A stretch of 64,000 nucleotides of DNA from Hymenobacter busanensis (GCF_008727865.1 NZ_VTWU01000002.1:310001-374000); one strand, 5' to 3'; positions 16,206 to 25,527 are shown, counted from the stretch's first letter. Notes: generated from the letters alone by a model not told the origin. Numbers and translations: made by a program.

Positions 16206-16767
16206 GCCTAAAAGCAATACCGCGCCCAAGTACGGCGCGGCCTCTGGATTCGGGATAGGGTCAAAGATACGGCTCCGGCCCTGGTAACACCGATGCGAGC
16301 GGCAGAATTCACCGCCGCGCCCGGCTTTGATTTACGGCCGGGCTCGTGGAAGCGCGAAGGCTTGCAAGGCTTTTCGGTTTCGCTGAGCATCTGCGCATCC
16401 AACCGTAAGCGGAAGGGTCGGCTTTCACCCGCGCTTCTACCCACATGCCTGGCGGCCGCGCCGAATGGCGGCCGCGCAGCCCCAGGACAGTGGCCGACGA
16501 GAGGCTCACCATTGTGTTCGGCCGGTGCTTGCGCTACGCTCCACTGCCTGGCTGCCTTCGATGCAGATAATCTGGCCTGCCACGTGCCGCTGGGAACGGC
16601 CGCGTTTCCACGTAGGCCAGGTGCTTTTGCCGAACCGGTACTGCCCGAAATAGCGGACCCGAAAAGCAACGGGCGCGGCAGGAGTGCAGCCAGCCGTGCG
16701 ACTCCCCCGCTTGGGTTGCGGGCTAGTTACCTTTACGTGGCAGACAGGCGTGCAAGCGGGCGTTGCG
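16206..16767. other. 562-base stretch without a recognisable gene
   Basis: Short open frames exist on both strands but none has family features or a persuasive start. It holds a minus-strand TATCTTTG box near its left end and a 12-bp tandem repeat TGGCGGCCGCGC at 16450-16461 and 16466-16477. It may be decayed coding DNA. Confidence 0.5.
16262..16269 (-). promoter_or_regulatory. -7 box of the transglutaminase-like gene
   Basis: TATCTTTG on the minus strand, 57 bases before the start codon, fits the Bacteroidota -7 consensus TAnnTTTG. No clear -33 TTG lies at the right distance. Confidence 0.5.
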
Positions 16768-17166
16768 TTAGGGCAGCAGGGTGATGCTGGCTCCCCGGCG
16801 TAGGGTATTGTGGACTTCCGCAACGCGGTCGGTGTAGCGGATAAGGTCTTCAATGTCCGCGGCGGGAGCATCTGAAACGACGCGGGTCTGGTATGTGAAG
16901 TTTGTGCCGGCTTCACCTTCGGCTCCGAATTCGCCGCTCACGACCACTTCCACGCTCGTCAAGGACAGCTTCCGTTTACTGGCTTCCCGATAAAGGTCGT
17001 TGCAAAAACACGTTGCCAGGGCCAGCAACAGCAACTCGCCGCCGTTTACCGACGAGCCGAATCCCGATGGCTTCGGTGCAATCTGTACGGCCTTGGCGGC
17101 GCCGTCGGTTTGCACCTCAACCAGGTGCTCCTGAGCTTGATTATAGATGCGGGCCAACATTTTCAT
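16768..17166 (-). CDS. OsmC/Ohr-family protein
   Basis: A 132-residue OsmC-fold protein. The start at 17166 gives MKMLARIYNQ; an equally good ATG lies two codons later. SVNGGELLLLALATCFCNDLYREA carries the conserved Cys on the central helix. Ohr and OsmC proteins reduce organic hydroperoxides using two Cys residues; only this helix Cys pair is obvious here, so the activity is uncertain. A second, longer OsmC protein is encoded at 53377-53844. Confidence 0.85.
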   Translation of the reverse strand: MKMLARIYNQAQEHLVEVQTDGAAKAVQIAPKPSGFGSSVNGGELLLLALATCFCNDLYREASKRKLSLTSVEVVVSGEFGAEGEAGTNFTYQTRVVSDAPAADIEDLIRYTDRVAEVHNTLRRGASITLLP

Positions 17167-17243
17167 AGCAGACGTCTTGCAGAGCGCAGCCTGATGCCGT
17201 GCCCTTAGTGACACCTGCTTAATATAAAGCAAAAAGCTCACCC

Positions 17244-17454
17244 TCATAACAGTAAGGAGCCTTCAACCGCCACCAGCAACTCTTGTAGCCACTTAAGAAT
17301 CAGCCGCCCCACCTGTACGCTCACTGTTTCGGGCTGAAAATGGCGAGAGGCCCGGTGCTATTTCGTCGGCGTTGATGAACTCGCGGCAATCGAGCAAAAC
17401 GTATGCAGTGGTTTTACCCGCACCGTTGCAGCCAAAGAGGAGACAGAGCTTCAT
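17244..17454 (-). pseudogene. Zeta-toxin-like P-loop kinase remnant, frameshifted and truncated
   Basis: Starting from the ATG at 17454 the frame reads MKLCLLFGCNGAGKTT, then LLDCREFINADEIAPGLSPF, resembling the N-terminus of zeta-toxin-type kinases (Walker A GCNGAGKTT and the NADxIAxGLSPF motif). The frame breaks at the A4 run at 17337-17340 (TTTT on the coding strand). Dropping one base restores QPETVSVQVGRLILKWLQEL, which continues the family pattern, and then a stop follows at 17244. Only about 70 of the usual ~190 residues remain, so the C-terminal part is missing. No antitoxin is visible. Confidence 0.72.
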
Positions 17455-17542
17455 TAGACTGCAAGGCAGTATATCACTCTGAAATAAGCTCGGCCCACCG
17501 CAATGAGGTTGCAGTGAGCTGAGCTAACCTCATTAACATTGG

Positions 17543-17932
17543 TCAATGTACCTCAACCCGCTTGACTGTAACAGTTTGACGGATGTAATTAAGTATGATG
17601 AGCCCGACAATGATTAGTAACAACCTATACAAATAAAACTCCCAACTAAAAAGCTTAAAACTGTCCAGCACCTCGTTCAAAAATCGGCCGCATATACTTA
17701 ATGCAGGGCCTGCTACAAGTGTAATGATTACCCACCACTTCAGATTTACCAAGGGATTTTTATGCTTGGCAACAACTAAGAATAGCAATACAGCCATCCA
17801 AAGTAATCGGATTATGCCAAGCACATTAAAGCCATTTAGCAACGCGTAGATAGACAATAATCCGCCAGCGGATAATCCTATTACCAAAAACCAATAAAAC
17901 ACCCTATTTTGAAAAACAGTTTTTTCCATCAT
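17543..17932 (-). CDS. Small integral membrane protein of unknown function
   Basis: A 129-residue protein with about four hydrophobic helices and a basic C-terminus (VKRVEVH). No family is recognised. Its codons are markedly more AT-rich than those of every neighbour, suggesting recent arrival. It lies in the same AT-rich patch as the broken zeta-like gene and ends the patch just before the carboxylase gene, 11 bases beyond that gene's stop codon on the same strand. Confidence 0.65.
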   Translation of the reverse strand: MMEKTVFQNRVFYWFLVIGLSAGGLLSIYALLNGFNVLGIIRLLWMAVLLFLVVAKHKNPLVNLKWWVIITLVAGPALSICGRFLNEVLDSFKLFSWEFYLYRLLLIIVGLIILNYIRQTVTVKRVEVH

Positions 17933-17943
17933 TTATAGCTTGC

Positions 17944-19599
17944 TCATACCTGAATCACCCCCACGTTGTACGCCTTTTCAATGGGCGCGTGGTTGGCCAT
18001 TTCAATGCCTTGTGAAATGACACGTCGGGTTTCCAGCGGGTCAATCACGGCATCGACCCAGAGGCGGGCGGCGGCATAGTAGGGCGAGAGCTGCTCGTCG
18101 TAGCGGGCCTTGATCTTGTCGAACATTTCCTTTTTGGCCTCCTCGGTGAGCTTTTCGCCCTTGCCCTCGGCGGCGGCTACCTGAATCTGCAGCAGCGTAT
18201 TGGCCGCGGCGGCCCCGCTCATCACCGCCAGCTGGGCCGTAGGCCAGGCCACGATCAGGCGCGGATCGTATGCTTTGCCGCACATGGCGTAGTTGCCGGC
18301 CCCGTACGAGTTGCCGATGATAACCGAGAACTTCGGCACCACGGAGTTCGACATGGCATTGACCATTTTCGCCCCGTCCTTGATGATGCCGCCGTGCTCC
18401 GACTGCGAGCCGACCATGAAGCCGGATACGTCGTGCAGAAACACCAGCGGAATCTTCTTCTGGTTGCAGTTCATGATGAAGCGCGCCGCCTTGTCGGCCG
18501 AGTCGGAGTAAATAACGCCGCCCATTTGCATGGCGCCCTTCTTGCTCTTCACGATTTTGCGCTGGTTGGCCACAATGCCCACGGCCCAGCCGTCGATGCG
18601 CGCCAGGCCGCAGATGAGCGTCTGGCCGTAGAGGTCCTTGTAGGGCTCGAACTCGGAGTTATCGACCAGGCGGAGGATAATATCCATCATGTCGTAGGGC
18701 TTCACGCGGTCCGAAGGCAGCAGGCCGTAGATTTCCTTCTCGTCGTGGGCCGGGGCCTGCGGGGCTTTGCGCGAGAAGCCAGCCGTGGGGTTGGCGCCCA
18801 TCTTGTCGAAGATGTTGCGGATGTGGTCGAGGCACTCCTCGTCGGTCTGGAACTTGTAGTCCGTCACGCCCGAAATTTCGGAGTGCGTGGTAGCCCCGCC
18901 CAGCGTCTCGTTGTCGATGGATTCGCCGATGGCCGACTTCACCAGGTACGAGCCGGCCAGAAACACCGAGCCGGTACCGTCGACAATCATGGCCTCGTCG
19001 GACATGATGGGCAGGTACGCCCCGCCGGCCACGCACGGGCCCATAATGGCAGCCAGCTGCACGATGCCCATGCTGCTCATCACCGCGTTGTTGCGGAAGA
19101 TGCGGCCGAAGTGCTCCTTGTCAGGGAAGATTTCGTCCTGCATCGGCAAATACACGCCGGCCGAGTCGACCAGGTAGATAATCGGCAGCTTGTTTTCGAT
19201 GCTGATTTCCTGGGCGCGCAGGTTTTTCTTGGCCGTAATCGGAAACCAGGCCCCGGCCTTCACCGTGGCGTCGTTGGCCACGATGATGCACTGCCGGCCC
19301 TGCACGTGGCCGATAACCACCACTACGCCGCCGCCGGGGCAGCCGCCTTCGTCCTGGTACATGCCTTCGCCGGCAAATGCGCCGATTTCCACGGTTTCGG
19401 ACCCTTCGTCGATGAGGTAGGCAATCCGCTCCCGCGCCGTGAGCTTGCCCTTGGCTTTGTGGGCGGCAATGCGCTTTTCGCCGCCACCGAGCTTCACTTT
19501 CTCCAGCCGCTTGTGGAGCTGGAAGTTGAGCTGCTTGAGCTGGTCTTCGTTTTTGTTGAATTCGAGGTCGGCGCGGGTGGGGGCAGCAGGCTGGTTCAC
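17944..19599 (-). CDS. Acyl-CoA carboxylase carboxyltransferase (beta) subunit
   Basis: A 551-residue biotin-dependent carboxyltransferase subunit with both crotonase-fold halves. MQDEIFPDKEHFGRIFRNNA and CVAGGAYLPIMSDEAMIV closely match the methylcrotonyl-CoA carboxylase type, with SNSVVPKFSVIIGNSYGAGNY in the C-terminal half. It probably acts in leucine breakdown, though propionyl-CoA cannot be excluded. The biotin/ATP-grasp subunit is not in the window. The start is a GTG at 19599 (VNQPAAPTRADLEFNKN); a TTG 30 bases earlier is a weaker alternative. Confidence 0.9.
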   Translation of the reverse strand: MNQPAAPTRADLEFNKNEDQLKQLNFQLHKRLEKVKLGGGEKRIAAHKAKGKLTARERIAYLIDEGSETVEIGAFAGEGMYQDEGGCPGGGVVVVIGHVQGRQCIIVANDATVKAGAWFPITAKKNLRAQEISIENKLPIIYLVDSAGVYLPMQDEIFPDKEHFGRIFRNNAVMSSMGIVQLAAIMGPCVAGGAYLPIMSDEAMIVDGTGSVFLAGSYLVKSAIGESIDNETLGGATTHSEISGVTDYKFQTDEECLDHIRNIFDKMGANPTAGFSRKAPQAPAHDEKEIYGLLPSDRVKPYDMMDIILRLVDNSEFEPYKDLYGQTLICGLARIDGWAVGIVANQRKIVKSKKGAMQMGGVIYSDSADKAARFIMNCNQKKIPLVFLHDVSGFMVGSQSEHGGIIKDGAKMVNAMSNSVVPKFSVIIGNSYGAGNYAMCGKAYDPRLIVAWPTAQLAVMSGAAAANTLLQIQVAAAEGKGEKLTEEAKKEMFDKIKARYDEQLSPYYAAARLWVDAVIDPLETRRVISQGIEMANHAPIEKAYNVGVIQV

Positions 19600-19629
19600 G
19601 GGAGAGAAATGGAGCGAGGGGAAAAGCAA

Positions 19630-19655
19630 GAAATCCGCCTGGCAGGGCGGATTTC
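19630..19655 (-). terminator. Hairpin after the MlaD-like gene
   Basis: A perfect 10-bp stem (19630-19639 with 19646-19655) with a 6-base loop. On the minus strand it is followed by TTGCTTTTCCCC. It probably ends the MlaD-like transcript, but it also overlaps the putative -7 box and start of the carboxylase transcript. Confidence 0.6.
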
Positions 19656-19662
19656 AAAGGTA
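19655..19662 (-). promoter_or_regulatory. -7 box of the carboxylase beta gene
   Basis: TACCTTTG on the minus strand matches TAnnTTTG. The expected transcription start falls inside the adjoining hairpin. No clear -33 element is seen. Confidence 0.5.
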
Positions 19663-19701
19663 CACAGTCCGCCGAATCTAAGGCGGGTAGCGGTGGTTGG
19701 G

Positions 19702-20721
19702 TTACGGCTTCACGGCCGAGTCGGCCTGCGAGACGGTTTTGGTTTCGCGCTCGGTTTTGCCGTTGGGCTTGGTTTCGGTTTCGGTCTTTTTCTTCTCCTT
19801 GCCGCCTCCGCCAAACACCGAGAAGTGCACGTAGCGCTTGGGATTGGCCTTCAAATCGACCAGCAGCGCGTTGGAGCTGGCGGCCGTGGCATTGAGGTTG
19901 GTGTAGAGCGAGTCGTCGTTGATGAGCTTGCCCAAGGAGCCCTTGGTGCTGGTGAGCGACTGGTTCAGCGACTTCATGGCCACCTGCGCCTCGCCCACGG
20001 TGGTGTTCAGGTCGCGCACGGTTTTGGCCAGCGGCGCGGCTTTCAGCGTGTCGGTTATCAGCGACAGGTTGGTAGCCAGCCGGTCAAACTTCTTTTCCGT
20101 TTGGTTCAGCGACTTGGTCAGCTGGGCCATGTTGGTGGTAATCTGGTTGATGTTGCGCTGGTTCATGATGAGCAGGTTGCGCAACGCTTCCGTCGAGCCC
20201 TGAGCGTTGAGCAGGGTTTGCTGCAGGCTGATTTTGGCTTCCTTGCTCAGGAAGCTGTTCACCTTCATCAACGTCGAATCGACGGTACCGAGCACGGGCA
20301 TGGCCTTGGCCTGGAAGGCATCGGTGATGCTGGCCACGGTAAACGACTTCAGCTCCTCGCCGCCTTTGAAGGTGACGGAGTTGCGGCCGTTTTGAATGAG
20401 CACGATGGTTTTGGAGCCCAGTAACGAGCCGTTCAGGCTGGCCACAGTAGAGTCGCCCACCGTCACGTCTTTCCGGATTTCGAGGCCGGCACGCACGCTG
20501 TTGCCCTTCTCGGGCTGCAGATCGAGGCTGCGCACCTGCCCTACTTGAATGCCGTTGAGCAGAATGGGCGCCGATAGCGGCAGTCCTTCTACGCTGGCGT
20601 AGGTGGCATAATAGAGTTTATCGGACGAAAAGACATTGCTGCCTTTCAGGAATCGAAAGCCCACAAACAGCGCTGCCAGGGCCACAATGGCTAGCAGGGC
20701 AACTTTAGCTTCTTTTGACAC
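19702..20721 (-). CDS. MlaD-like MCE-domain protein
   Basis: A 339-residue protein. One N-terminal membrane anchor (VALLAIVALAALFVGFRFL) is followed by a single MCE domain (residues 30-110, with LPLSAPILLNGIQVGQV) and then a long helical region rich in Leu, Asn and Thr, ending in a Lys/Thr/Glu tail. It is the membrane-anchored, periplasmic lipid-binding part of an Mla-type phospholipid transport system. The ATPase and permease are not adjacent. The start is a GTG at 20721, with another GTG six bases upstream equally possible. It follows the amidase gene by 89 bases. Confidence 0.88.
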   Translation of the reverse strand: MSKEAKVALLAIVALAALFVGFRFLKGSNVFSSDKLYYATYASVEGLPLSAPILLNGIQVGQVRSLDLQPEKGNSVRAGLEIRKDVTVGDSTVASLNGSLLGSKTIVLIQNGRNSVTFKGGEELKSFTVASITDAFQAKAMPVLGTVDSTLMKVNSFLSKEAKISLQQTLLNAQGSTEALRNLLIMNQRNINQITTNMAQLTKSLNQTEKKFDRLATNLSLITDTLKAAPLAKTVRDLNTTVGEAQVAMKSLNQSLTSTKGSLGKLINDDSLYTNLNATAASSNALLVDLKANPKRYVHFSVFGGGGKEKKKTETETKPNGKTERETKTVSQADSAVKP

Positions 20722-20810
20722 GGACACGGGGGCGCGGGAGCAAGGGTGTGGAAGGGATATGGCGGGCACCAAGCGGCGCACCAAAGATGGCAACGAGTCG
20801 GGAACCGCAA

Positions 20811-21641
20811 TTAGTTGGCGGCGTTCATCGCCTCGAGTTCCTGCTTGTATTTGCGAAAAGCCCGGTAGATACCCGAAGCCATATACGATTGCCCCGACTT
20901 ATCGTTCAGGTACCGCTCTTCGCCGGGATTGGTGAGAAACCCGGCCTCGATGAGCACCGACGGCATGGTCGATTTCCAGAGCACCAAGAAGCCCGCCTGC
21001 TTTACCCCGCGCGACGCCCGCCCCACGGTGGTGCGGAACTCGTGGTCCACGTTTTGGGCCAGGCGCAGGGAATTGTCGATGTAGGCGCTTTGATAGAGCG
21101 AAAACAGGATGTGCGACTGGGGCGAGCGGGGGTCGAAGCCGTTGTAGCGGGCCTGGTAGTTGTCTTCCTGCAGAATTACGGCGTTTTCGCGCTTGGCCAC
21201 GGCCAGGTTGGCCTCGGTCTTGTGCGGGCCCATCGTCCACACCTCGGTGCCGCGGGCGCCCGAGGGGCCGGCGTTGCAGTGCACGGAAATGAAGAGGTCG
21301 GCATTGGCGCGGTTGGCAATGCCGGCGCGGTCGGCCAGCTCCACAAACACGTCGGTTTTGCGGGTGTACACCACCTTCACGCCCGGCATGTTCTCTTCGA
21401 TGAGATGCCCCAGCTCCAGAATAATTTTCAGAGACACGTCGGCCTCGCGGGCCGACTGGCCGGCGCACCCACGGTCTTTGCCGCCGTGGCCGGCATCGAG
21501 CACCACGGTACGCAGCCGGTAGCCTTTGGGAGCAGCCGGCCGCAACGAATCGGGAGCCGCCGCGGGCTCTTGCGCCACGCTGGCCGCCGGCCCGACAAGC
21601 AGCGCCAAAACGGCAGCGCCAAGGAGGACAATATTCCGCAC
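20811..21641 (-). CDS. N-acetylmuramoyl-L-alanine amidase (Amidase_3)
   Basis: A 276-residue exported zinc amidase. The signal peptide MRNIVLLGAAVLALLVGPAA is followed by the catalytic domain with VVLDAGHGGKDRG (zinc His), ISVHCNAG (second His) and VLIEAGFLTNPGEE (catalytic Glu). It cleaves the bond between MurNAc and the stem peptide during cell division. No LysM or AMIN domain is present. It is divergent from the LptD-like gene and upstream of the MlaD-like gene. Confidence 0.94.
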   Translation of the reverse strand: MRNIVLLGAAVLALLVGPAASVAQEPAAAPDSLRPAAPKGYRLRTVVLDAGHGGKDRGCAGQSAREADVSLKIILELGHLIEENMPGVKVVYTRKTDVFVELADRAGIANRANADLFISVHCNAGPSGARGTEVWTMGPHKTEANLAVAKRENAVILQEDNYQARYNGFDPRSPQSHILFSLYQSAYIDNSLRLAQNVDHEFRTTVGRASRGVKQAGFLVLWKSTMPSVLIEAGFLTNPGEERYLNDKSGQSYMASGIYRAFRKYKQELEAMNAAN

Positions 21642-21670
21642 GGAGTTCGTTAGATGGGGCGTCTACCCGC

Positions 21671-21678
21671 TACTTTTG
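21671..21678 (+). promoter_or_regulatory. -7 box of the LptD-like gene
   Basis: TACTTTTG, 34 bases before the GTG start, is an exact TAnnTTTG match; no clear TTG lies at the expected distance. Confidence 0.5.
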
Positions 21679-21712
21679 CACACTTAGCCACAAAATAAGC
21701 GAATAAATCTGC

Positions 21713-24562
21713 GTGAGTTCTTTTACCGCCTTCGTTGACAGCCGAGGACGAAGCCAGTGGCCGGGCTTACGCAGGGCGCTGCTGTGGAGTTGGCTGGGCT
21801 TGTGCCTGCTGGCCGCCGTGCCCGCCGCCGCGCAGCAACCTGCTGCCCCGCTGCGTCCGGGCCAAACCAAGCCCGCAGCCGCTCCCCGCCCCGCCGCTGC
21901 CTCCCGACCCGATACCAGCGTGGCCGTTTCGGGTACGCCGGACTCGCTGCGAGTGGGCGTGGGCGGCGCCAAAGGCGACATCGAAACAACCGTCAAGTAC
22001 CGAGCCAAGGACTCCATTCGGTTTGAGGTGCAGAAGCGCGTGGCCGACCTCTACAACGACGCCACCATCAACTACGGCGACATGAACCTCGATGCGGCCC
22101 GCATCACCGTCGACTACAGCCAGAACCTGATAACGGCCGAAGGCAAGGTCGATACCACGGGCAAAGTGCGAGGCCGGCCGCTGTTTAAGAACGGGGCCGA
22201 AACCTACCAAGCCGGGCGCATCGTGTACAACATCAAAACCAAGCGCGGCCGCATTACCGACGCCGTAACGCAGCAGGGCGAAGGCTACGTGCACGCCCAA
22301 GTGGTTAAGAAAAACGAGTTCAACGAGATATACGGCCGCAACGGGCAGTACACCACCTGCAACCTCGAGCACCCGCACTTCTACATCAACGCCAGCAAGA
22401 TGAAGGTGATACCGGGCCAGAAAGTCATTTCGGGCCCGTTCAACATGGTCATCGGCGACATTCCCACGCCGCTGGGCTTTCTGTTCGGCTATTTCCCAAC
22501 CCCCGGCAAGAGCCGGGCCTCGGGCATCATCATTCCCACCTTCGGGCAGGCCGCCGACCGCGGCTTCTTCCTGCGCAACGGGGGCTTCTACTGGGCCACC
22601 AACGAGTACATCGGCGTGCGCCTGACGGGCGACATTTACTCCGGGGCCGGCAATGCTTTCGGCGGCTACAACGCCACTGCCGAAATGACCTACCGCAAGC
22701 GCTACCGCTTCGACGGCCGCTTCAGCTTCAGCTACGCCCAGCGCCCGGCCCAGCCCCTGCAGCCCAGCACCTCCGTCGACACTGACCCCAACACGCTGCG
22801 CACCTTCAAGCCGAAATCCATTTGGCTGAACTGGAGCCACACGCCGGTGTCGCGGCCCGGCGGCGGACGCTTCTCGGCCAGCGTGCAAACGGGCTCCGAC
22901 GTGTACAACAAGCAGAACTCGTTGGACGTGCGCAACTACCTCACGCCCTCGTTCAACTCCACCATCAGCTACTCCAAGCAGCTGCGCAACCTGCCCGTCA
23001 ACTACAGCTTGGCCGCCAACCAAACGCTGAACACCCAAACCGGCACCATCTCGGCGACGCTGCCCTCGGCCACCGTGGGCGTGGCGCGTCAGTACTTCTA
23101 CGACCTGCTGGGCCTCACGTCGCAGGGCCGCTGGTACGAGCAGTTTGCCGTGGCCTACACTTTCACGGGCCTCAACCAGGTTTCGAACACCGAGCCCAGC
23201 CGCACTATTTCCGGCGGCCTGCCGCTCATTGGCGGCACCAATGCCACGCGGGTTATTCCCATCAAAGCCGAAAACATTAGGGCGCTGCTGCGCAACAACC
23301 AACTCAGCCTGGAGCACCGCTTCGATGTGGCGCTAGGCAGCTATCCGCTGTTCCGGCATTTCACCTTTTCGCCCTCCATCAACTACGGCGAATCGTGGTA
23401 CTTCAAAAAGCTCGACTACAAGTACGTTGAGGCGGCCCGCGCCATTCGCATCGATACCTTGCGGGGTTTCAACCGGGTGTATACTACCTCGGGCAGCGTG
23501 TCGATGCAAACCAACCTCTACGGCACGGTGGTGCGCAAAGGCACGCGCAAAATCCAGGCTATCCGCCACCGCCTCTCGCCCAGCGCCACCTACACCTACG
23601 CCCCCGATTTTTCCCGCAACACCAACCTCTACGACCTGAACGTGCTGCCCGAAACCCTGGTGGACCCCAGCACCGGCCGGCCGTACCTCACGCGCTCCTT
23701 CTCGCGCTTTCAGGGTTTTGGCGGCAACGTACCCTCGGGCACGCAGGTGAGCCAAATCAGCTTTGCGCTGCAGAACCAGGTGGAAATGAAGGTGCGCAAC
23801 GCCAAAGACACGACCGGCAACGAACCTTTCAAGAAAGTGAGCCTGCTTGATGGTCTGGACTTTTCCACTGGCTACAACTTCGCCCTCGACAGCCTGAAGC
23901 TGCAGCCGCTCCAGGCCCAAATGCGCACCCAGGTGTCGCAAAAGCTGAACCTGATTGTAACGTCTACTTTCGGCTTCTACCAGCGCGACACGCTGGGTCG
24001 CGACATCAACCGCTACCTCTTCGACCAAGCCAGCCCGCGCCTGGCCCGCCTGAACAACGCTACCGTGGGCCTCACCTACCAGTTCGACAGCAACCAGCGC
24101 CCCAACCGGCCGGGCCAGACGCCGCCCAACCAGCCCCGCCTGGCGCCCAACAACAATCCGCAGCTGGGCGACCCGAACCAGATTGACCCCTACGCCGACT
24201 ACGTCGATTTTGACATTCCCTGGACGCTGAACGCCTCGGCCAACGCCTTCTACCAAAACCCGGCGCCGGTCCCGCGTGGGCAACCGCTGCCCCGGGCGTG
24301 GTCGGCCGTGTCGCTCAACCTCAGCGGCCAGCTCAAGCTCACCGACAAAATGCGCATCGGCTACAGCACCGGCTACGACTTCATCAGCAAGCAGGTCTCG
24401 TTCACCTCCCTCGATTTCTTCCGCGACCTGCACTGCTGGCAGATTTCGGGGCAGTGGTGGCCTTTCGGCCAGCGCCAGGGCTTCAACGTGACCATTGGGG
24501 CCAAGTCGGCTTTGCTGCAGGATTTGAAGCTGAACCGCAACCGCACCTTCCTGAACCGGTAA
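21713..24562 (+). CDS. LptD-like LPS-assembly outer-membrane protein
   Basis: A 949-residue protein with an N-terminal hydrophobic signal region, a Pro/Ala-rich linker and an OstA/LptA-like beta-jellyroll domain (residues ~100-190, with GDMNLDAARITVDYSQNLITAE). This is followed by the LptD barrel, with VIGDIPTPLGFLFGYFPTPG. Bacteroidota LptD relatives differ strongly from E. coli LptD but should place LPS in the outer membrane. The start is a GTG at 21713. It is divergent from the amidase gene and shares the envelope theme of its neighbours. Confidence 0.86.
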   Translation: MSSFTAFVDSRGRSQWPGLRRALLWSWLGLCLLAAVPAAAQQPAAPLRPGQTKPAAAPRPAAASRPDTSVAVSGTPDSLRVGVGGAKGDIETTVKYRAKDSIRFEVQKRVADLYNDATINYGDMNLDAARITVDYSQNLITAEGKVDTTGKVRGRPLFKNGAETYQAGRIVYNIKTKRGRITDAVTQQGEGYVHAQVVKKNEFNEIYGRNGQYTTCNLEHPHFYINASKMKVIPGQKVISGPFNMVIGDIPTPLGFLFGYFPTPGKSRASGIIIPTFGQAADRGFFLRNGGFYWATNEYIGVRLTGDIYSGAGNAFGGYNATAEMTYRKRYRFDGRFSFSYAQRPAQPLQPSTSVDTDPNTLRTFKPKSIWLNWSHTPVSRPGGGRFSASVQTGSDVYNKQNSLDVRNYLTPSFNSTISYSKQLRNLPVNYSLAANQTLNTQTGTISATLPSATVGVARQYFYDLLGLTSQGRWYEQFAVAYTFTGLNQVSNTEPSRTISGGLPLIGGTNATRVIPIKAENIRALLRNNQLSLEHRFDVALGSYPLFRHFTFSPSINYGESWYFKKLDYKYVEAARAIRIDTLRGFNRVYTTSGSVSMQTNLYGTVVRKGTRKIQAIRHRLSPSATYTYAPDFSRNTNLYDLNVLPETLVDPSTGRPYLTRSFSRFQGFGGNVPSGTQVSQISFALQNQVEMKVRNAKDTTGNEPFKKVSLLDGLDFSTGYNFALDSLKLQPLQAQMRTQVSQKLNLIVTSTFGFYQRDTLGRDINRYLFDQASPRLARLNNATVGLTYQFDSNQRPNRPGQTPPNQPRLAPNNNPQLGDPNQIDPYADYVDFDIPWTLNASANAFYQNPAPVPRGQPLPRAWSAVSLNLSGQLKLTDKMRIGYSTGYDFISKQVSFTSLDFFRDLHCWQISGQWWPFGQRQGFNVTIGAKSALLQDLKLNRNRTFLNR

Positions 24563-24615
24563 CGAGGGAATGAGGCCGTACTAGCGGCTGGGGCCTTAGG
24601 TTAAGCGGGACCCGC

Positions 24616-24623
24616 TACTTTTG
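24616..24623 (+). promoter_or_regulatory. -7 box of panB
   Basis: TACTTTTG lies 88 bases before the GTG start and matches TAnnTTTG exactly. Confidence 0.5.
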
Positions 24624-24711
24624 CCCAGCCCGCCAGGTGATTTGAGGCGCTTCCTGTTTCTCATCCGCAGAAACCTAATCACCCATTCCTTCATCACCCA
24701 ATCCCAAGACA

Positions 24712-25527
24712 GTGTCCCAGCACAAGGAAATCAAGCGCGTGACCACGCATCAATTGCTGGCCATGAAGCAGCGCGGCGAGAAAATCTCCATGCTCACGGC
24801 CTACGATTATTCGATGGCCCAGATTCTGGACGGCGCCGGCATCGATGTGCTGCTTGTCGGCGACTCGGCTTCCAACGTCATGGCCGGTCACGAAACCACG
24901 CTGCCCATCACACTCGACCAGATGATTTACCACGCAGCCTCCGTGGTACGCGCCGTGGGCCGGGCCTTCGTGGTGGTCGATATGCCGTTTGGCTCCTACC
25001 AGGGCAATTCGTCGGAGGCCTTGCGTTCGGCCATTCGCATCATGAAGGAGTCGGGCGGGCACGGCGTGAAGCTGGAAGGCGGCGCCGAGGTCAAGGAAAG
25101 CATCATTCGCATCCTCACGGCCGGTATTCCGGTGATGGGCCACCTCGGCCTCACGCCCCAGAGCATCTACAAGTTCGGTACCTACACCGTGCGGGCCAAG
25201 GAAGAAACCGAGGCCCAGAAGCTCATCGAAGACGCCAAGCTGCTGGAAGAGCTGGGCTGCTTTGCCTTGGTGCTGGAAAAAATTCCCTCGGCCCTGGCCA
25301 AGCAGGTGGCCGAGCAGCTCACTATCCCGGTTATCGGCATCGGCGCCGGCCCCGACGTGGACGGGCAGGTGCTGGTGGTGCACGACATGCTGGGCATTAC
25401 CAAGGAATTCAAGCCGCGCTTTCTGCGCCGCTACGCCGAGCTGGGCGACCTGATGCACGACGCCGTGGCCCGCTACATCAGCGACGTAAAGAGCCGCGAC
25501 TTCCCCACGGCCGACGAGGCGTACTAA
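24712..25527 (+). CDS. panB: 3-methyl-2-oxobutanoate hydroxymethyltransferase
   Basis: A 271-residue enzyme of the usual length. It transfers a one-carbon unit from methylene-tetrahydrofolate to ketoisovalerate, the first step to pantothenate and Co[20 protein letters not shown] carries the metal-binding Asp, [13 protein letters not shown] and VKLEGGAE form the active site, and GHLGLTPQS is conserved. The start is a GTG at 24712; no closer ATG retains the N-terminus. Its own terminator follows. Confidence 0.96.
   Translation: MSQHKEIKRVTTHQLLAMKQRGEKISMLTAYDYSMAQILDGAGIDVLLVGDSASNVMAGHETTLPITLDQMIYHAASVVRAVGRAFVVVDMPFGSYQGNSSEALRSAIRIMKESGGHGVKLEGGAEVKESIIRILTAGIPVMGHLGLTPQSIYKFGTYTVRAKEETEAQKLIEDAKLLEELGCFALVLEKIPSALAKQVAEQLTIPVIGIGAGPDVDGQVLVVHDMLGITKEFKPRFLRRYAELGDLMHDAVARYISDVKSRDFPTADEAY

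Noticed and set aside
16506-16916. Minus-strand frame with RYFGQYRFGKSTWPTWKRGR
   Set aside because: It looks protein-like but overlaps the OsmC gene and matches no family I know; not enough to call a gene or pseudogene.
18394-20424. 676-residue open frame opposite the carboxylase and MlaD-like genes
   Set aside because: It spans two real genes on the other strand and has no domain features.
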